Assembly: GCA_028871345.1 (NCBI GenBank)
Contig: JAGWNK010000010.1
Location: 1 to 64,000 of the forward strand
Length of the DNA: 64,000 bases
Direction: 5' to 3'
Source: Alphaproteobacteria bacterium
GTDB lineage: Bacteria; Pseudomonadota; Alphaproteobacteria; Micropepsales; Micropepsaceae
Shown: piece after piece, positions 48,593 through 61,489 of the stretch
How the letters are laid out: each line of letters starts with the position of its first letter
Numbering within the stretch: position 1 is the stretch's first letter
Program-made: the position numbers and the translations under genes
The notes under the pieces: model-generated
The model's input: the letters and a program-made list of their open reading frames with translations, nothing else
Database searches by the model: none
Told to the model about the DNA's origin: nothing

Positions 48593-49119
48593 CAGAAGTC
48601 ACTCCGCAAGGGGCCGACGAGCTTGCGATGGACGGCGCCCAGCCCCACCGCCACCGGGGCGTACAGCAGCACCGTGGCGGCGAATTCCTTCATGTAGGGC
48701 GAGATCGGCAGCCACTGCCAGCGATAGAAGACGTAGAACAGATAACCGCAGGCGCAGCACATCAGCGAGGCCGTCGCGAAGCCGAGCAGCGCCCCCCATC
48801 CCGACAGGCCGGCGAAGGCGTCCCTCTGCTTGTCGACCAGGGCGTAGGTGGCGACGAACGACGCCGCCCAGATGCCCGGAGGCCCGCCCGACAGCATGTC
48901 GTGCAGCACGCCGATGACGAAGGCCCAGCCCGGCGACATCAGGTCGGGGCGCACCAGGCACCAGAAATAGATCGGCATCAGCGCGTAGAGCGGCGCCGGA
49001 AACCAGCCTCCCAGGAACGAGAAGGGAAGATTGGAGACGAATACGCCGACGATGCCGCACAACACCGGGATGATGCTGGCGATGAGGCGTCCGCCGATGA
49101 TGTTTCCCATGCGCTCCAC
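48592..49119 (-). CDS. mreD: Rod shape-determining protein MreD
   Basis: Small polytopic protein between mreC and mrdA (MPIYFWCLVRPDLMSPGWAFVIGVLHDMLSGGPPGIWA). Confidence 0.88.
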   Translation of the reverse strand: MERMGNIIGGRLIASIIPVLCGIVGVFVSNLPFSFLGGWFPAPLYALMPIYFWCLVRPDLMSPGWAFVIGVLHDMLSGGPPGIWAASFVATYALVDKQRDAFAGLSGWGALLGFATASLMCCACGYLFYVFYRWQWLPISPYMKEFAATVLLYAPVAVGLGAVHRKLVGPLRSDF

Positions 49120-49128
49120 GGGCCGGCC

Positions 49129-50139
49129 TCACTGATCGTCCGCCGGTCCGTCGGTCTGGGCGCCGGCCGGCGGATTGGCGGGAGGAGTGGCGGAAGGCGC
49201 GGGCTTCTTGATCTGCGGCAGAAGCTGCGGCGGCGGAAGCACGTTCATCTGAGGCTCGGCGGCGGCGGGCGGCAGCCCGGCCGCGGTGACCGGCAGGTCG
49301 CTGGGCGAGGCGGCGGGCGGATGCTCGGGCGGCCGCTTGAAATCCAGGATCTGCACGTCCTGCGCCGAGCTGGGATCGGCGAACAGCGCCACGCGCAGCG
49401 CGTCGCCTTCGCGCACCACGACGCCGATGGGCAGCCCGGCCGGCAGGATGTCGCCGTCGCCGGAGCTGACGACCTGGTCGCCCGGCTTGATCTGCGCGTT
49501 GGGCGGCAGCGCCTCGATCAGCGGTTCGGGCGAATTGTCCCCCGTCATGATGGCCTGGGCGGAGTCGGGCGTGATCGAAATCGGGATGCGGCTGTTGAGG
49601 TCGGTCAGCAGGATCACCCACGAGGTGCGCTGGCCGGTGAGGAAGATGCGTCCGATCATGCCGCGCGCGTCCACCACGGCCTGGCCCGGCTTGACGTTGT
49701 TGGACTTGCCGGCATCGAGGATCATGGTCTGCAGGAAGGGCTGGCTGGCGCGCCCGATCACCTTGGCGACCACGGTGGTCAGCGCCGGATCGGGCACGGC
49801 ATGCAGGAGAAGCTGGTAGCGCTTGAGGCGGTCGTCGAGCACCACGGCGGTGTTGCGCCACTGGCGCAGGCGCGCGTTCTCCTCCTTGAGCTTCAGGTTC
49901 TCCTGATAGACGACGAAGATCTCGCCGATCGAGCTGACCCAGTTGTTGAGAGCCTCCATGGGCGCGCGGCTGGCCACCAGCGCCGGGCGCATCCAGTCGA
50001 TGATGCTGGCGCGGGCGCGGTCGAACAACGCCGATTGCGCCTTGCCGACCAGGATCAGAGCGACGGCCAGCGCGGCGACGATGATCAGCGGCAGATGGGC
50101 GTTGCCGCGCCTAGAGATTTTCCAGGTCCCATTCGCCAT
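49129..50139 (-). CDS. mreC: Rod shape-determining protein MreC
   Basis: N-terminal TM, coiled-coil, VDARGMIGRIFLTGQRTSWVILLTDLNSRIPI; Pro-rich C-terminal tail. Confidence 0.92.
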   Translation of the reverse strand: MANGTWKISRRGNAHLPLIIVAALAVALILVGKAQSALFDRARASIIDWMRPALVASRAPMEALNNWVSSIGEIFVVYQENLKLKEENARLRQWRNTAVVLDDRLKRYQLLLHAVPDPALTTVVAKVIGRASQPFLQTMILDAGKSNNVKPGQAVVDARGMIGRIFLTGQRTSWVILLTDLNSRIPISITPDSAQAIMTGDNSPEPLIEALPPNAQIKPGDQVVSSGDGDILPAGLPIGVVVREGDALRVALFADPSSAQDVQILDFKRPPEHPPAASPSDLPVTAAGLPPAAAEPQMNVLPPPQLLPQIKKPAPSATPPANPPAGAQTDGPADDQ

Positions 50140-50171
50140 GCAAGCTCCGACGGGCTTACGCCCCTACGCAC

Positions 50172-52868
<2,697 letters not shown>

Positions 52869-52929
52869 GGCCATTCGTTCCTTCCGTTCGCCGCGCCTCG
52901 CGGCTTCGATCTCTCCTTTCGCTGCCGAT

Positions 52930-53009
52930 CCCCTAAACACCCGGCGCGGAGCATCCGCGCCCGCCGGCGCCTAGGGGCTGCTAAGGAGGAGAAGCCGGTT
53001 CTGCGACAA
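52930..53009 (-). promoter_or_regulatory. Candidate leuA transcription attenuator: leader peptide (M)SQNRLLLLSSP plus hairpins
   Basis: Minus strand 53009..52971: TTG TCG CAG AAC CGG CTT CTC CTC CTT AGC AGC CCC TAG; four consecutive Leu codons, then perfect hairpin GGCGCGGA-TGC-TCCGCGCC (52943-52961) and CCCCTA/TAGGGG pairing around it. Confidence 0.6.
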
Positions 53010-53466
53010 ACCGAGGGAAGGACGGGCCGCGAGCGCAATGCGCGCGCCGACGCCTGCGGAGAACCCGCAGTCCACGTCGTGCCAAATCGCGCCTTGCTTC
53101 ATCGCCGGATCGCCGTTCCGCCCGCCGAGTTTTTCAGCTCGCCAACTTTAACGATATGCCGTTAAGCGCCCCTGAAGACGCGGTTCGACCTCGTGGGAGG
53201 CTTTTACGCCGGAAGGCTCGTGCGGCGCAAGGCCAACTCACTGTTTCCGCGGTGAAAATTACGACAGCCGCCACCCTTGCCGGCGCTCCGGCAAGGGGCT
53301 CCTCCGAGACCTTCCCGTGGCCGCCGGGGCGACAAAAAAGGTCACGGCGGAATCGATTTTCGCTTTGCCTGCCGCGGGTCGCCATGGTTGTGTGCAGCCG
53401 AGCCGCACGGACTCACGTACGGATCAGCCGACGACATCCGACCACCTGCTTCGAGGCACGCTGGAC

Positions 53467-55191
53467 ATGAAGATCCTGCCGCCCGTCTCGATCGTGACAC
53501 GCCGCTTTCTGCCCAGCTCCTGGGACGTGATGGCGGCCATTTTCGTGTTCGGACTGATCATCCTGTTCTCGGACGCCAGCCGCGAGGTCATCCAGCCGCT
53601 CACCTCCCTAGCCCGCAAGCCGATCTCCCTGGACCCCTCCGCCCTGCCGCAATACGCCCTGCGCACGGCCCTTAGGATGTTGGTCGCACTGGCTTTTTCG
53701 CTGACCTTCACCTTCACTTACGCCACCTGGGCGGCCAAGAGCCCGCGGGCCGGCACCCTGCTCGTGCCCCTGCTCGACATCCTGCAGTCGATCCCGATCC
53801 TGGGCTTCCTGTCGGTCACCTTGGTGTTCTTCCTGTCGCTGGCGCCGGGCCGCATCCTGGGGGCGGAGTTCGCCGCCGTCTTCCTGATCTTCACCAGCCA
53901 GGCCTGGAACATGGCCTTCAGCTTCTACCAGTCGCTGCGCACGGTCCCCACCGAGCTGACCGAGGCCGGGCGCGTGTTCGGGCTCAATGCCTGGGCCCGC
54001 TTCTGGCGCATCGAAGTGCCCTTCGGCATGCCCCAGCTCATCTGGAACATGATGATGTCGATGTCCGGGGCCTGGTTCATGCTGGTGGCCTCCGAGGCCT
54101 TCACGGTCGGCAACACCTCGATCACCCTGCCGGGCATCGGCTCCTATATCGCCGCCGCCGTCGAGGCCAAGAGCCTGCCGGCCATCTTCTGGGCCATCGG
54201 CGCCATGCTGGTGGTGATCCTGATCTTCGACCAGCTGCTCTTCCGGCCCCTGGTCGCCTGGGCCGACCGCTTCCGCATCGACGCCGAACCGGGCGACGAG
54301 GAGGTCGAATCCTGGGCCCTGAAGATGTACCGGCGATCCAAGCTGTTCGACGCCATCGGCACGCCGTTCGAGATCCTGATGCGGCGCAGCTACCAGCTCA
54401 CACCCCCGGCGCGGAAGCTGCCGGTGGCCAAGGCGGTGATCCCGGCCTGGCTGGCGGCCGGCATCTGGTACGCGATCCTGGTGGTGCTCGGCGCCTATGT
54501 GGTGTGGCGGGTGGCGAGCTTCGTGGGCGCGTCGCTGGGCTTTTCGGACTTCGTGGGCGTCTTCCTGCGCGGGCTGGCGACCATGGCGCGGGTCATCCTG
54601 CTGATCGCCCTGGCCAGCCTCGTCTGGGTGCCGATCGGCATCCATGTCGGGCTCAGGCCCCACCTGACGCGCATCGTCCAGCCGATCGCCCAGTTCCTGG
54701 CGGCCTTTCCGGTCAACCTGTTGTTCCCCGTCGCCGTCTATCTGATCGTGCGCTGGGAGCTGAATCCCGACATCTGGCTGTCGCCGCTGATGGTGCTCGG
54801 CACCCAGTGGTACATCCTGTTCAACGTCATCGCCGGGGCCTCGGCCCTGCCCAAAGAGCTCCGCGACGTCAGCGACAACCTGCAGATCAAGGGCTGGCTG
54901 TGGTGGAAGAACGTCGCCCTGCCCGCCGTCTTCCCCTATTACGTGACGGGCGCGATTACCGCCTCGGGCGGCTCGTGGAACGCCTCCATCGTCGCCGAAG
55001 TGGTGAGCTGGGGCTCCAGGCAGCTGCACGCCTTCGGGCTGGGCGCCTATATCTTCGACGCCACCACCGCGGGCGATTATCACCGCATCGTGCTCGGCCT
55101 GGCGATGATGAGCTTCCTGGTGGTGACGGTGAACAGGCTGTTCTGGCGGCCGCTCTACTGGTATGCCGAACGCAAGTATCGGATGGGCTAG
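53467..55191 (+). CDS. ABC transporter permease with two fused BPD-type permease domains
   Basis: 574 aa; two homologous permease halves with EAA-like loops (ELTEAGRVFGLNAWARFWRIEVPFGMPQLIWN and ELRDVSDNLQIKGWLWWKNVALPAVFPYYVTG). Confidence 0.88.
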   Translation: MKILPPVSIVTRRFLPSSWDVMAAIFVFGLIILFSDASREVIQPLTSLARKPISLDPSALPQYALRTALRMLVALAFSLTFTFTYATWAAKSPRAGTLLVPLLDILQSIPILGFLSVTLVFFLSLAPGRILGAEFAAVFLIFTSQAWNMAFSFYQSLRTVPTELTEAGRVFGLNAWARFWRIEVPFGMPQLIWNMMMSMSGAWFMLVASEAFTVGNTSITLPGIGSYIAAAVEAKSLPAIFWAIGAMLVVILIFDQLLFRPLVAWADRFRIDAEPGDEEVESWALKMYRRSKLFDAIGTPFEILMRRSYQLTPPARKLPVAKAVIPAWLAAGIWYAILVVLGAYVVWRVASFVGASLGFSDFVGVFLRGLATMARVILLIALASLVWVPIGIHVGLRPHLTRIVQPIAQFLAAFPVNLLFPVAVYLIVRWELNPDIWLSPLMVLGTQWYILFNVIAGASALPKELRDVSDNLQIKGWLWWKNVALPAVFPYYVTGAITASGGSWNASIVAEVVSWGSRQLHAFGLGAYIFDATTAGDYHRIVLGLAMMSFLVVTVNRLFWRPLYWYAERKYRMG

Positions 55192-55195
55192 CGTC

Positions 55196-56491
55196 ATGGA
55201 TGCCTCGGTTCTCCTCGACGTGCACGGCGTGCGCCGGACCTTCCCGCGGCCCGGCGGCGACGAGCTGCTGGTTCTCGACGGCGTCGACCTCAGCCTGAAG
55301 GAAGGCGAGATCGTGGGCCTGCTCGGCCGCTCGGGCTCGGGCAAATCGACGCTGCTGCGGCTGATCGCGGGGCTGGCCAGGCCGCAGGGCGGCTCGCTCA
55401 GCTATCTGGGCCAGCCCATCGACGGACCGGCGTCGGGCATCGCCATGGTGTTCCAGGGCTTCGCCCTCTTTCCCTGGTTGACGGTGCTCGAGAACGTCCA
55501 GCTGGGGCTCGAGGCGCTGGGCCTTCCCGAAAAGGAGATCCGCACGCGCGCCCTGGCGGCGATCGACCTGATCGGACTCGACGGCTACGAAAGCGCCTAT
55601 CCGCGCGAGCTGTCGGGCGGCATGCGCCAGCGCGTCGGTTTCGCGCGCTCCCTCGTCGTGCATCCCAACATCCTCCTGATGGACGAGCCGTTCTCGGCGC
55701 TCGACGTCCTGACCGCCGAGAATCTGCGCACCGACCTGATCGAGCTGTGGATGCAGGCCAAGCTGCCGATCAAGGGCATCATCCTGGTCACCCACAACAT
55801 CGAGGAGGCGGTGCAGATGTGCGACCGCGTCCTGTTGTTCTCCTCCAATCCCGGCCGCGTCACCTCGGAAATCGTCATCGACGCGCCGCGGCCGCGGGAG
55901 CGCACCGATCCGCGCTTCGAGGATTATGTCGACCAGATCTACGTGGCGATGACGGCGCGCCGCGTCGAGCGCCAGCGCCAGGCCCCGCCCACCGGCTCCG
56001 CCCCGGTGCAGCAGCTCACCCATGTCTCGTCCTCCACCATCGCCGGCCTGATCGAGGCGGTGGCGGCGCCGCCCTACAACGGCAAGGCCGACCTGCCCGA
56101 CATCGCCAGCGACCTGCAGCTCGAGATCGACGACCTGTTCCCCGTCACCGAGGCGCTGCAGCTCTTGCGCCTGGGCGACATCGAAGGCGGCGACATCAAG
56201 CTCACCCACATGGGCAAGCGCTTCGCCGACGCCGACACCAACGAGCGCAAGGAGATCTTCTCGCGCTCCCTGCAGAGCTACGTGCCGTTCGCCACCCATA
56301 TCCGCCGGGTGCTCGACGAGCGCGCCAACCATGCCGCGCCGCGCCGGCGCTTCATCGACGAGCTCGAAGACCACATGGCCGAGGACGCCGCCGAGGAGAC
56401 GCTGCGCGCCATCATCAGCTGGGCGCGGTTCGCCGAGCTGTTCTCCTACGACAAGGAGAGCGAGATGTTCAGCCTGGAGAACCCGACCTAG
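55196..56491 (+). CDS. ABC transporter ATP-binding protein with C-terminal AAA-associated domain
   Basis: GLLGRSGSGKSTLLRLIAGL Walker A, LSGGMRQRVGFARSL signature, ILLMDEPFSALD Walker B; ~150-aa C-terminal extension. Confidence 0.92.
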   Translation: MDASVLLDVHGVRRTFPRPGGDELLVLDGVDLSLKEGEIVGLLGRSGSGKSTLLRLIAGLARPQGGSLSYLGQPIDGPASGIAMVFQGFALFPWLTVLENVQLGLEALGLPEKEIRTRALAAIDLIGLDGYESAYPRELSGGMRQRVGFARSLVVHPNILLMDEPFSALDVLTAENLRTDLIELWMQAKLPIKGIILVTHNIEEAVQMCDRVLLFSSNPGRVTSEIVIDAPRPRERTDPRFEDYVDQIYVAMTARRVERQRQAPPTGSAPVQQLTHVSSSTIAGLIEAVAAPPYNGKADLPDIASDLQLEIDDLFPVTEALQLLRLGDIEGGDIKLTHMGKRFADADTNERKEIFSRSLQSYVPFATHIRRVLDERANHAAPRRRFIDELEDHMAEDAAEETLRAIISWARFAELFSYDKESEMFSLENPT

Positions 56492-56536
56492 GCGACCTGG
56501 CAGCCAGGCGGCGGCCGAAGCAAAGGCAGACGCACC

Positions 56537-57145
56537 GTGATCTTCCGCCTACGCGCGCACCAGACCTGGCCTTTGGCGTTCCTGATCGCCGCCGCCGTCG
56601 TGTCGTTCGTGTGGCTCGACCTGCCGCTGGCGCGCTGGACCGCGGGCAATATCGGCCGGATGAACGCCTTGGGCACCGGCCTGGCGAGCCCGATCCTTCT
56701 GTCGATCGAGGCGGCGACGGCCTTGACCTTGATCGTCGTGCGCCTGGCGCGCGGCCACCTCTCCCGCTGGAACGAAGCCGTGGCGCTGGCGAGCCTGACC
56801 TCCATCTGCGCCTATGCGGTCAACGAGAATGTCCTCAAGCTGATTTTCGGCGTTCCCAATCCGCAAAGCGTGCTCATGGGCGCCTCTCATGCGCTCCACC
56901 TGATGGCGGGCGGCCCCACCAGCAGCTTCCCGTCCGGCCACATGGTCCTCGCCAGCGCCTTCGCCGGCGTGCTGATGAACCTGCAGCCCCGCATCGCTTG
57001 GCCTCTGTGGGCCTTGCTCGCTTTCGGCATCCTTCTGCTGGTCTGGGGCGACTGGCATTTCGCCAGCGATGCGTTCGCCGGGACGTTCGCCGGGCTCGCG
57101 GCCGGCTTCCTGGCCGGCGAGGTGTGGCAGGCCCATGCGGATTAG
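56537..57145 (+). CDS. PAP2-family phosphatase (membrane)
   Basis: TSSFPSGHMVLASAFAG and WGDWHFASDAFAGTFAG catalytic motifs; multi-TM. Confidence 0.85.
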   Translation: MIFRLRAHQTWPLAFLIAAAVVSFVWLDLPLARWTAGNIGRMNALGTGLASPILLSIEAATALTLIVVRLARGHLSRWNEAVALASLTSICAYAVNENVLKLIFGVPNPQSVLMGASHALHLMAGGPTSSFPSGHMVLASAFAGVLMNLQPRIAWPLWALLAFGILLLVWGDWHFASDAFAGTFAGLAAGFLAGEVWQAHAD

Positions 57146-57151
57146 TTCCCG

Positions 57152-57916
57152 CTATTGCGGTACGTTGGGCAGCGGCGCCTGAGAGATCAGTTTGAAGTCC
57201 GCGGTCGAGAAGGTCGCCGCAGTGGCAGAGCGCCCGTTCTCGAACACGATCAGAAGTCTGTCGCTGCCGATCTGGTGGAGCGTCAGGATGGTATCCGCCG
57301 TGAGAAGCAGAATGGGCTGACCGCCGGCTCGATAGGCATACAACGAGACACGGTCGTTGCCGTCGAGTTGCCCGTCACCGTTCGTGTCCTTGTCGACGAC
57401 GCTCAGCAAGAGGCCCGTTACCGGCGGCATCTGCGCCCCCGAAAAGATGGGCGCCTGGGGTTCCGTCGCGTAGAGCGCCTCTTCCGTCACGATCAAGTGC
57501 TGATAGCCCCGGAACATCCACCGGCTCGCACCTGTGTCGCCGTCGATGATAAGGAGATTGACCGCGCCCACGCCTTGCTTGTCGCCGGCGATCCTGACCT
57601 GGTCCTGCAAACCATAAACTTTCGGCGGGCCGGCCCAGCGCTTGAGCGGAACGAGGCGCTCATGCCTGCCCGCCCCTTGCAGCGTGACGTCGCCGATACT
57701 GTAGTCGTCCGCCTCGAGCCGGTAGGTGAAGTCCTTTTCCGCCGCTTTCGGAACAGGGGCGAAGTTTCCTTGAGGCCACCACCACGTGCCGTAGTCGCGA
57801 TGAAACTGCGACCACAGCCCATGACCCGCAGCCACGGCGCCCGCGAGCGCCACCACCGCCAGCGCCAACGCGTTGAATCGCCAGATGAAACGAAAGAATC
57901 GGTTGTCGTCGGACAT
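57152..57916 (-). CDS. Membrane-anchored hypothetical protein, paralogue of 58663..59313, with EF-hand-like insert
   Basis: N-terminal TM; NLLIIDGDTGASRWMFRG and SLYAYRAGGQP...DFKLISQAPLPNVPQ align with the paralogue; DKDTNGDGQLDGND loop. Confidence 0.8.
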   Translation of the reverse strand: MSDDNRFFRFIWRFNALALAVVALAGAVAAGHGLWSQFHRDYGTWWWPQGNFAPVPKAAEKDFTYRLEADDYSIGDVTLQGAGRHERLVPLKRWAGPPKVYGLQDQVRIAGDKQGVGAVNLLIIDGDTGASRWMFRGYQHLIVTEEALYATEPQAPIFSGAQMPPVTGLLLSVVDKDTNGDGQLDGNDRVSLYAYRAGGQPILLLTADTILTLHQIGSDRLLIVFENGRSATAATFSTADFKLISQAPLPNVPQ

Positions 57917-58184
57917 GCGCCCCTCCCACCTGAATCTCTGACGCGTCATGGCGCCACGAATTCGTGGCGCTTCCGTGTCGATGCAAATGCCGGGATGTAG
58001 CGGAAATGGCGATGGCAGCGGCAGGCTTCAAGGGGTGGGCGAAAATAATCTTTGAACATTGGAATTGCTCCGCATCGTTCTTCGAAGCCGTGAACGCACA
58101 GGGATTTGCCGCGCGGCGATAGGGGCGATGAGCGCCGCGTGCTATGATTGCGGCCTCTGCAATTCAGTCTCATTGGGGGGACGA

Positions 58185-58655
58185 ATGGGCAAAAATATTT
58201 TCACCACCATCGCGATCCTTGCCGGCATCACCCTGGCGCTCGGCGGCTGCGACGACAAGCACAAGAGCGAGACCAGGACCGAGGACGGCCACGCCACGAT
58301 CACCTTCGGCAACACCAAGGTCCAGGTCGCCGACGACCATGCTTCGGGCGTGACCCTGCCCGCCAACATGCCGGCCTATGCCGCCGTCTATCCCGGCGCC
58401 GACGTGCGCGCTGTGGTGACCACCAACGACGCCTCGATGACCGCGATGATCACCTATGCCACGACGGCCAAGCCGGGCGACGTGCTCGCCTTCCACAAGA
58501 AGAACGCCGCCGCGGCGGGGCTCGACATGAGCCAGGACGTGCAGCTGGGCGGCGTCTGGCACTTTGCGGCCCAGAAGAAGAGCGGCGACGCCAACCTCAC
58601 GGTCACCATCGTGGCGGAGAACGGCCGCTATTCGGTGCAGGAAACCTACAAGTAA
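58185..58655 (+). CDS. Hypothetical lipoprotein
   Basis: MGKNIFTTIAILAGITLALGGCDDKHKSE: signal and lipobox LGGC; 156 aa. Confidence 0.8.
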   Translation: MGKNIFTTIAILAGITLALGGCDDKHKSETRTEDGHATITFGNTKVQVADDHASGVTLPANMPAYAAVYPGADVRAVVTTNDASMTAMITYATTAKPGDVLAFHKKNAAAAGLDMSQDVQLGGVWHFAAQKKSGDANLTVTIVAENGRYSVQETYK

Positions 58656-58662
58656 CGCAACC

Positions 58663-59313
58663 TCACGGCAGGTCGGGCACCGGGCTCTTCGAAATCATCT
58701 TGAAATCGACGAGCGAGAAGGTCTCGGCCGAGGTCTTGCCGTCGTCGCGGAAGACCACGAGATAGCGGTCGAGGCCCACCTGCTGCGCCGCCATGATGCT
58801 TTCGGCGGTGAAGAAGCGCACCGCCGGGCCGCCGCCGACGCGGTAGCAGTAGAGCGATTCCTGGGTGCCGTCGTTCTTGATCCGCTCCGACACCGTCAGC
58901 ACCAGGCCGATGACGGGCGCCATGGGGCCGTCGTCGCGCAGCGGATCGGTGGAGAGGATGGTCTGGTCGTTGCCGCGGAACATCCAGTGGCTGGAGGCGG
59001 TCTGGCCGTCGACCACCAGCAGATTGACGTCGCTGCCCGCCGCGTCGGGCGAGCGCGGATCGCCGGTCCAGCGCTGCAGGACGAAAAGCTTTTCGCGCCT
59101 GTCGCCCAGCACGATGGCGTTGCGCGCCAAGCGATAGCTGACGCCGTGCGCCCCCGACAGCGGCGCGAAGCCGGCAGCGGTGGGTCCCTGCGGGCCGCGC
59201 AGCGCAGAGAAGACGGCCGCCAGCAGCATGCCCAGCATCGCCAGCCCGAGCACGGCGATCACAACGGCGTTGATCCGCCACAGATAGCGGAAATATTTGT
59301 CGACCGGGCGCAC
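58663..59313 (-). CDS. Membrane-anchored hypothetical protein, paralogue of 57152..57916
   Basis: MRPVDKYFRYLWRINAVVIAVLGLAM...; NLLVVDGQTASSHWMFRG; SLYCYRVGGGP...DFKMISKSPVPDLP. Confidence 0.8.
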   Translation of the reverse strand: MRPVDKYFRYLWRINAVVIAVLGLAMLGMLLAAVFSALRGPQGPTAAGFAPLSGAHGVSYRLARNAIVLGDRREKLFVLQRWTGDPRSPDAAGSDVNLLVVDGQTASSHWMFRGNDQTILSTDPLRDDGPMAPVIGLVLTVSERIKNDGTQESLYCYRVGGGPAVRFFTAESIMAAQQVGLDRYLVVFRDDGKTSAETFSLVDFKMISKSPVPDLP

Positions 59314-59423
59314 TGATGCTCCCCACAGCGGCGTGCGGGGGAAGTGTGTCCCTGCGGGGGGAGATTGGCAATCGGCGGACGGACGGCCGTTTCCTCCGCC
59401 GTTTACGCCCGATGATGTTCCTC

Positions 59424-59543
59424 GCCCTGAAAGGGGGAGGTTGGTTTCCGAAGCTTGCGCAGCAAGCGGAGGAAAGCGGGCGGGGGTCAGCGGCCTGACC
59501 CCTCTCCAAAACGCTGCGCGTTTCGTCCCTCCCCTTTCAGGGC
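59424..59543. repeat. Palindromic intergenic element (copy 1)
   Basis: GCCCTGAAAGGGGGAGG ... CCTCCCCTTTCAGGGC long inverted arms with inner hairpins (cttgcgcagcaag; aacgctgcgcgttt). Confidence 0.65.
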
Positions 59544-59551
59544 AGGGAAAG

Positions 59552-60740
<1,189 letters not shown>

Positions 60741-60837
60741 TGGATGGCCTTTGCAGGCGCGCTCATTCGTATCTGCGTAATCCGCTCTTGCTCCTGTCTG
60801 ACTGGCCGGGTCAAGCCCGGCTGTGATGGTAAGAATA

Positions 60838-60964
60838 TTACCTCCCCTTTGTGGGGAGGTCGGAGAGCGAAGCGATCCGGGTGGGGGGCGGTGCCAAACG
60901 GAAATGTCGGCCCCCCACCCCAATTCGCTGCGCGAATTGGACCTCCCCACGAGGGGGAGGTTAA
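60838..60964. repeat. Palindromic intergenic element (copy 2), preceded by GCCGGGTCAAGCCCGGC hairpin
   Basis: TTACCTCCCC ... GGGGGAGGTTAA outer arms, inner GGGTGGGGGGC/GCCCCCCACCC and AATTCGCTGCGCGAATT palindrome. Confidence 0.7.
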
Positions 60965-60970
60965 GGGAAG

Positions 60971-61489
60971 TCACATCGGGTCCGGTCCGCGCGAGATGGC
61001 GACGACGCCGGTGCGCGAGACTTCCACCAGGCCCAAAGGGCGCATCAGGTCGATGAAGCTCTCGATCTTGGCCGGCGCGCCGGTGATCTCGAAAACGAAA
61101 CTCGTGTGCGTCGTGTCGACCGGGCGCGCCCGGAAGGCCTCGGCCATGCGCAGCGCCTCCACCCGCTTCTCGCCGGTGCCCGTGACCTTCACCAGCGCCA
61201 TCTCGCGCTCGATGGAGGGCTTGTCGATGGTCCAGTCCACCACCCGCTGCACCGGCACCAGGCGGCCGAGCTGGGCGCGGATCTGCTCGAGCACTTCGAG
61301 CGTGCCCGAGGTGACGATGGTGATGCGCGAGGTGTGGGCCTCGGCGTCGACCTCGGCCACGGTCAGCGACTCGATATTGTAGCCGCGCCCCGAGAACAGG
61401 CCGACGACGCGGGCGAGAACGCCGGCCTCGTTGTCGACCAGGACGGCGAAGGTGTGGCGTTCGATGCGGTTCATCTGCGTTTCAGCCAT
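60971..61489 (-). CDS. ilvN: Acetolactate synthase small (regulatory) subunit
   Basis: HTFAVLVDNEAGVLARVVGLFSGRGYNIESLTVAEVD: ACT-domain ALS regulatory subunit. Confidence 0.95.
   Translation of the reverse strand: MAETQMNRIERHTFAVLVDNEAGVLARVVGLFSGRGYNIESLTVAEVDAEAHTSRITIVTSGTLEVLEQIRAQLGRLVPVQRVVDWTIDKPSIEREMALVKVTGTGEKRVEALRMAEAFRARPVDTTHTSFVFEITGAPAKIESFIDLMRPLGLVEVSRTGVVAISRGPDPM

Noticed and set aside
46736-48697. 653-aa plus-strand ORF opposite mrdA
   Set aside because: Shadow ORF of a GC-rich gene; no recognisable motifs.
53160-53466. Long 5' region of the ABC permease as a possible riboswitch
   Set aside because: Contains GC-rich hairpins but I could not match any known riboswitch core; insufficient evidence.
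53608-55344. 578-aa minus-strand ORF opposite the ABC permease
   Set aside because: Low-complexity charged composition, shadow of the permease gene.
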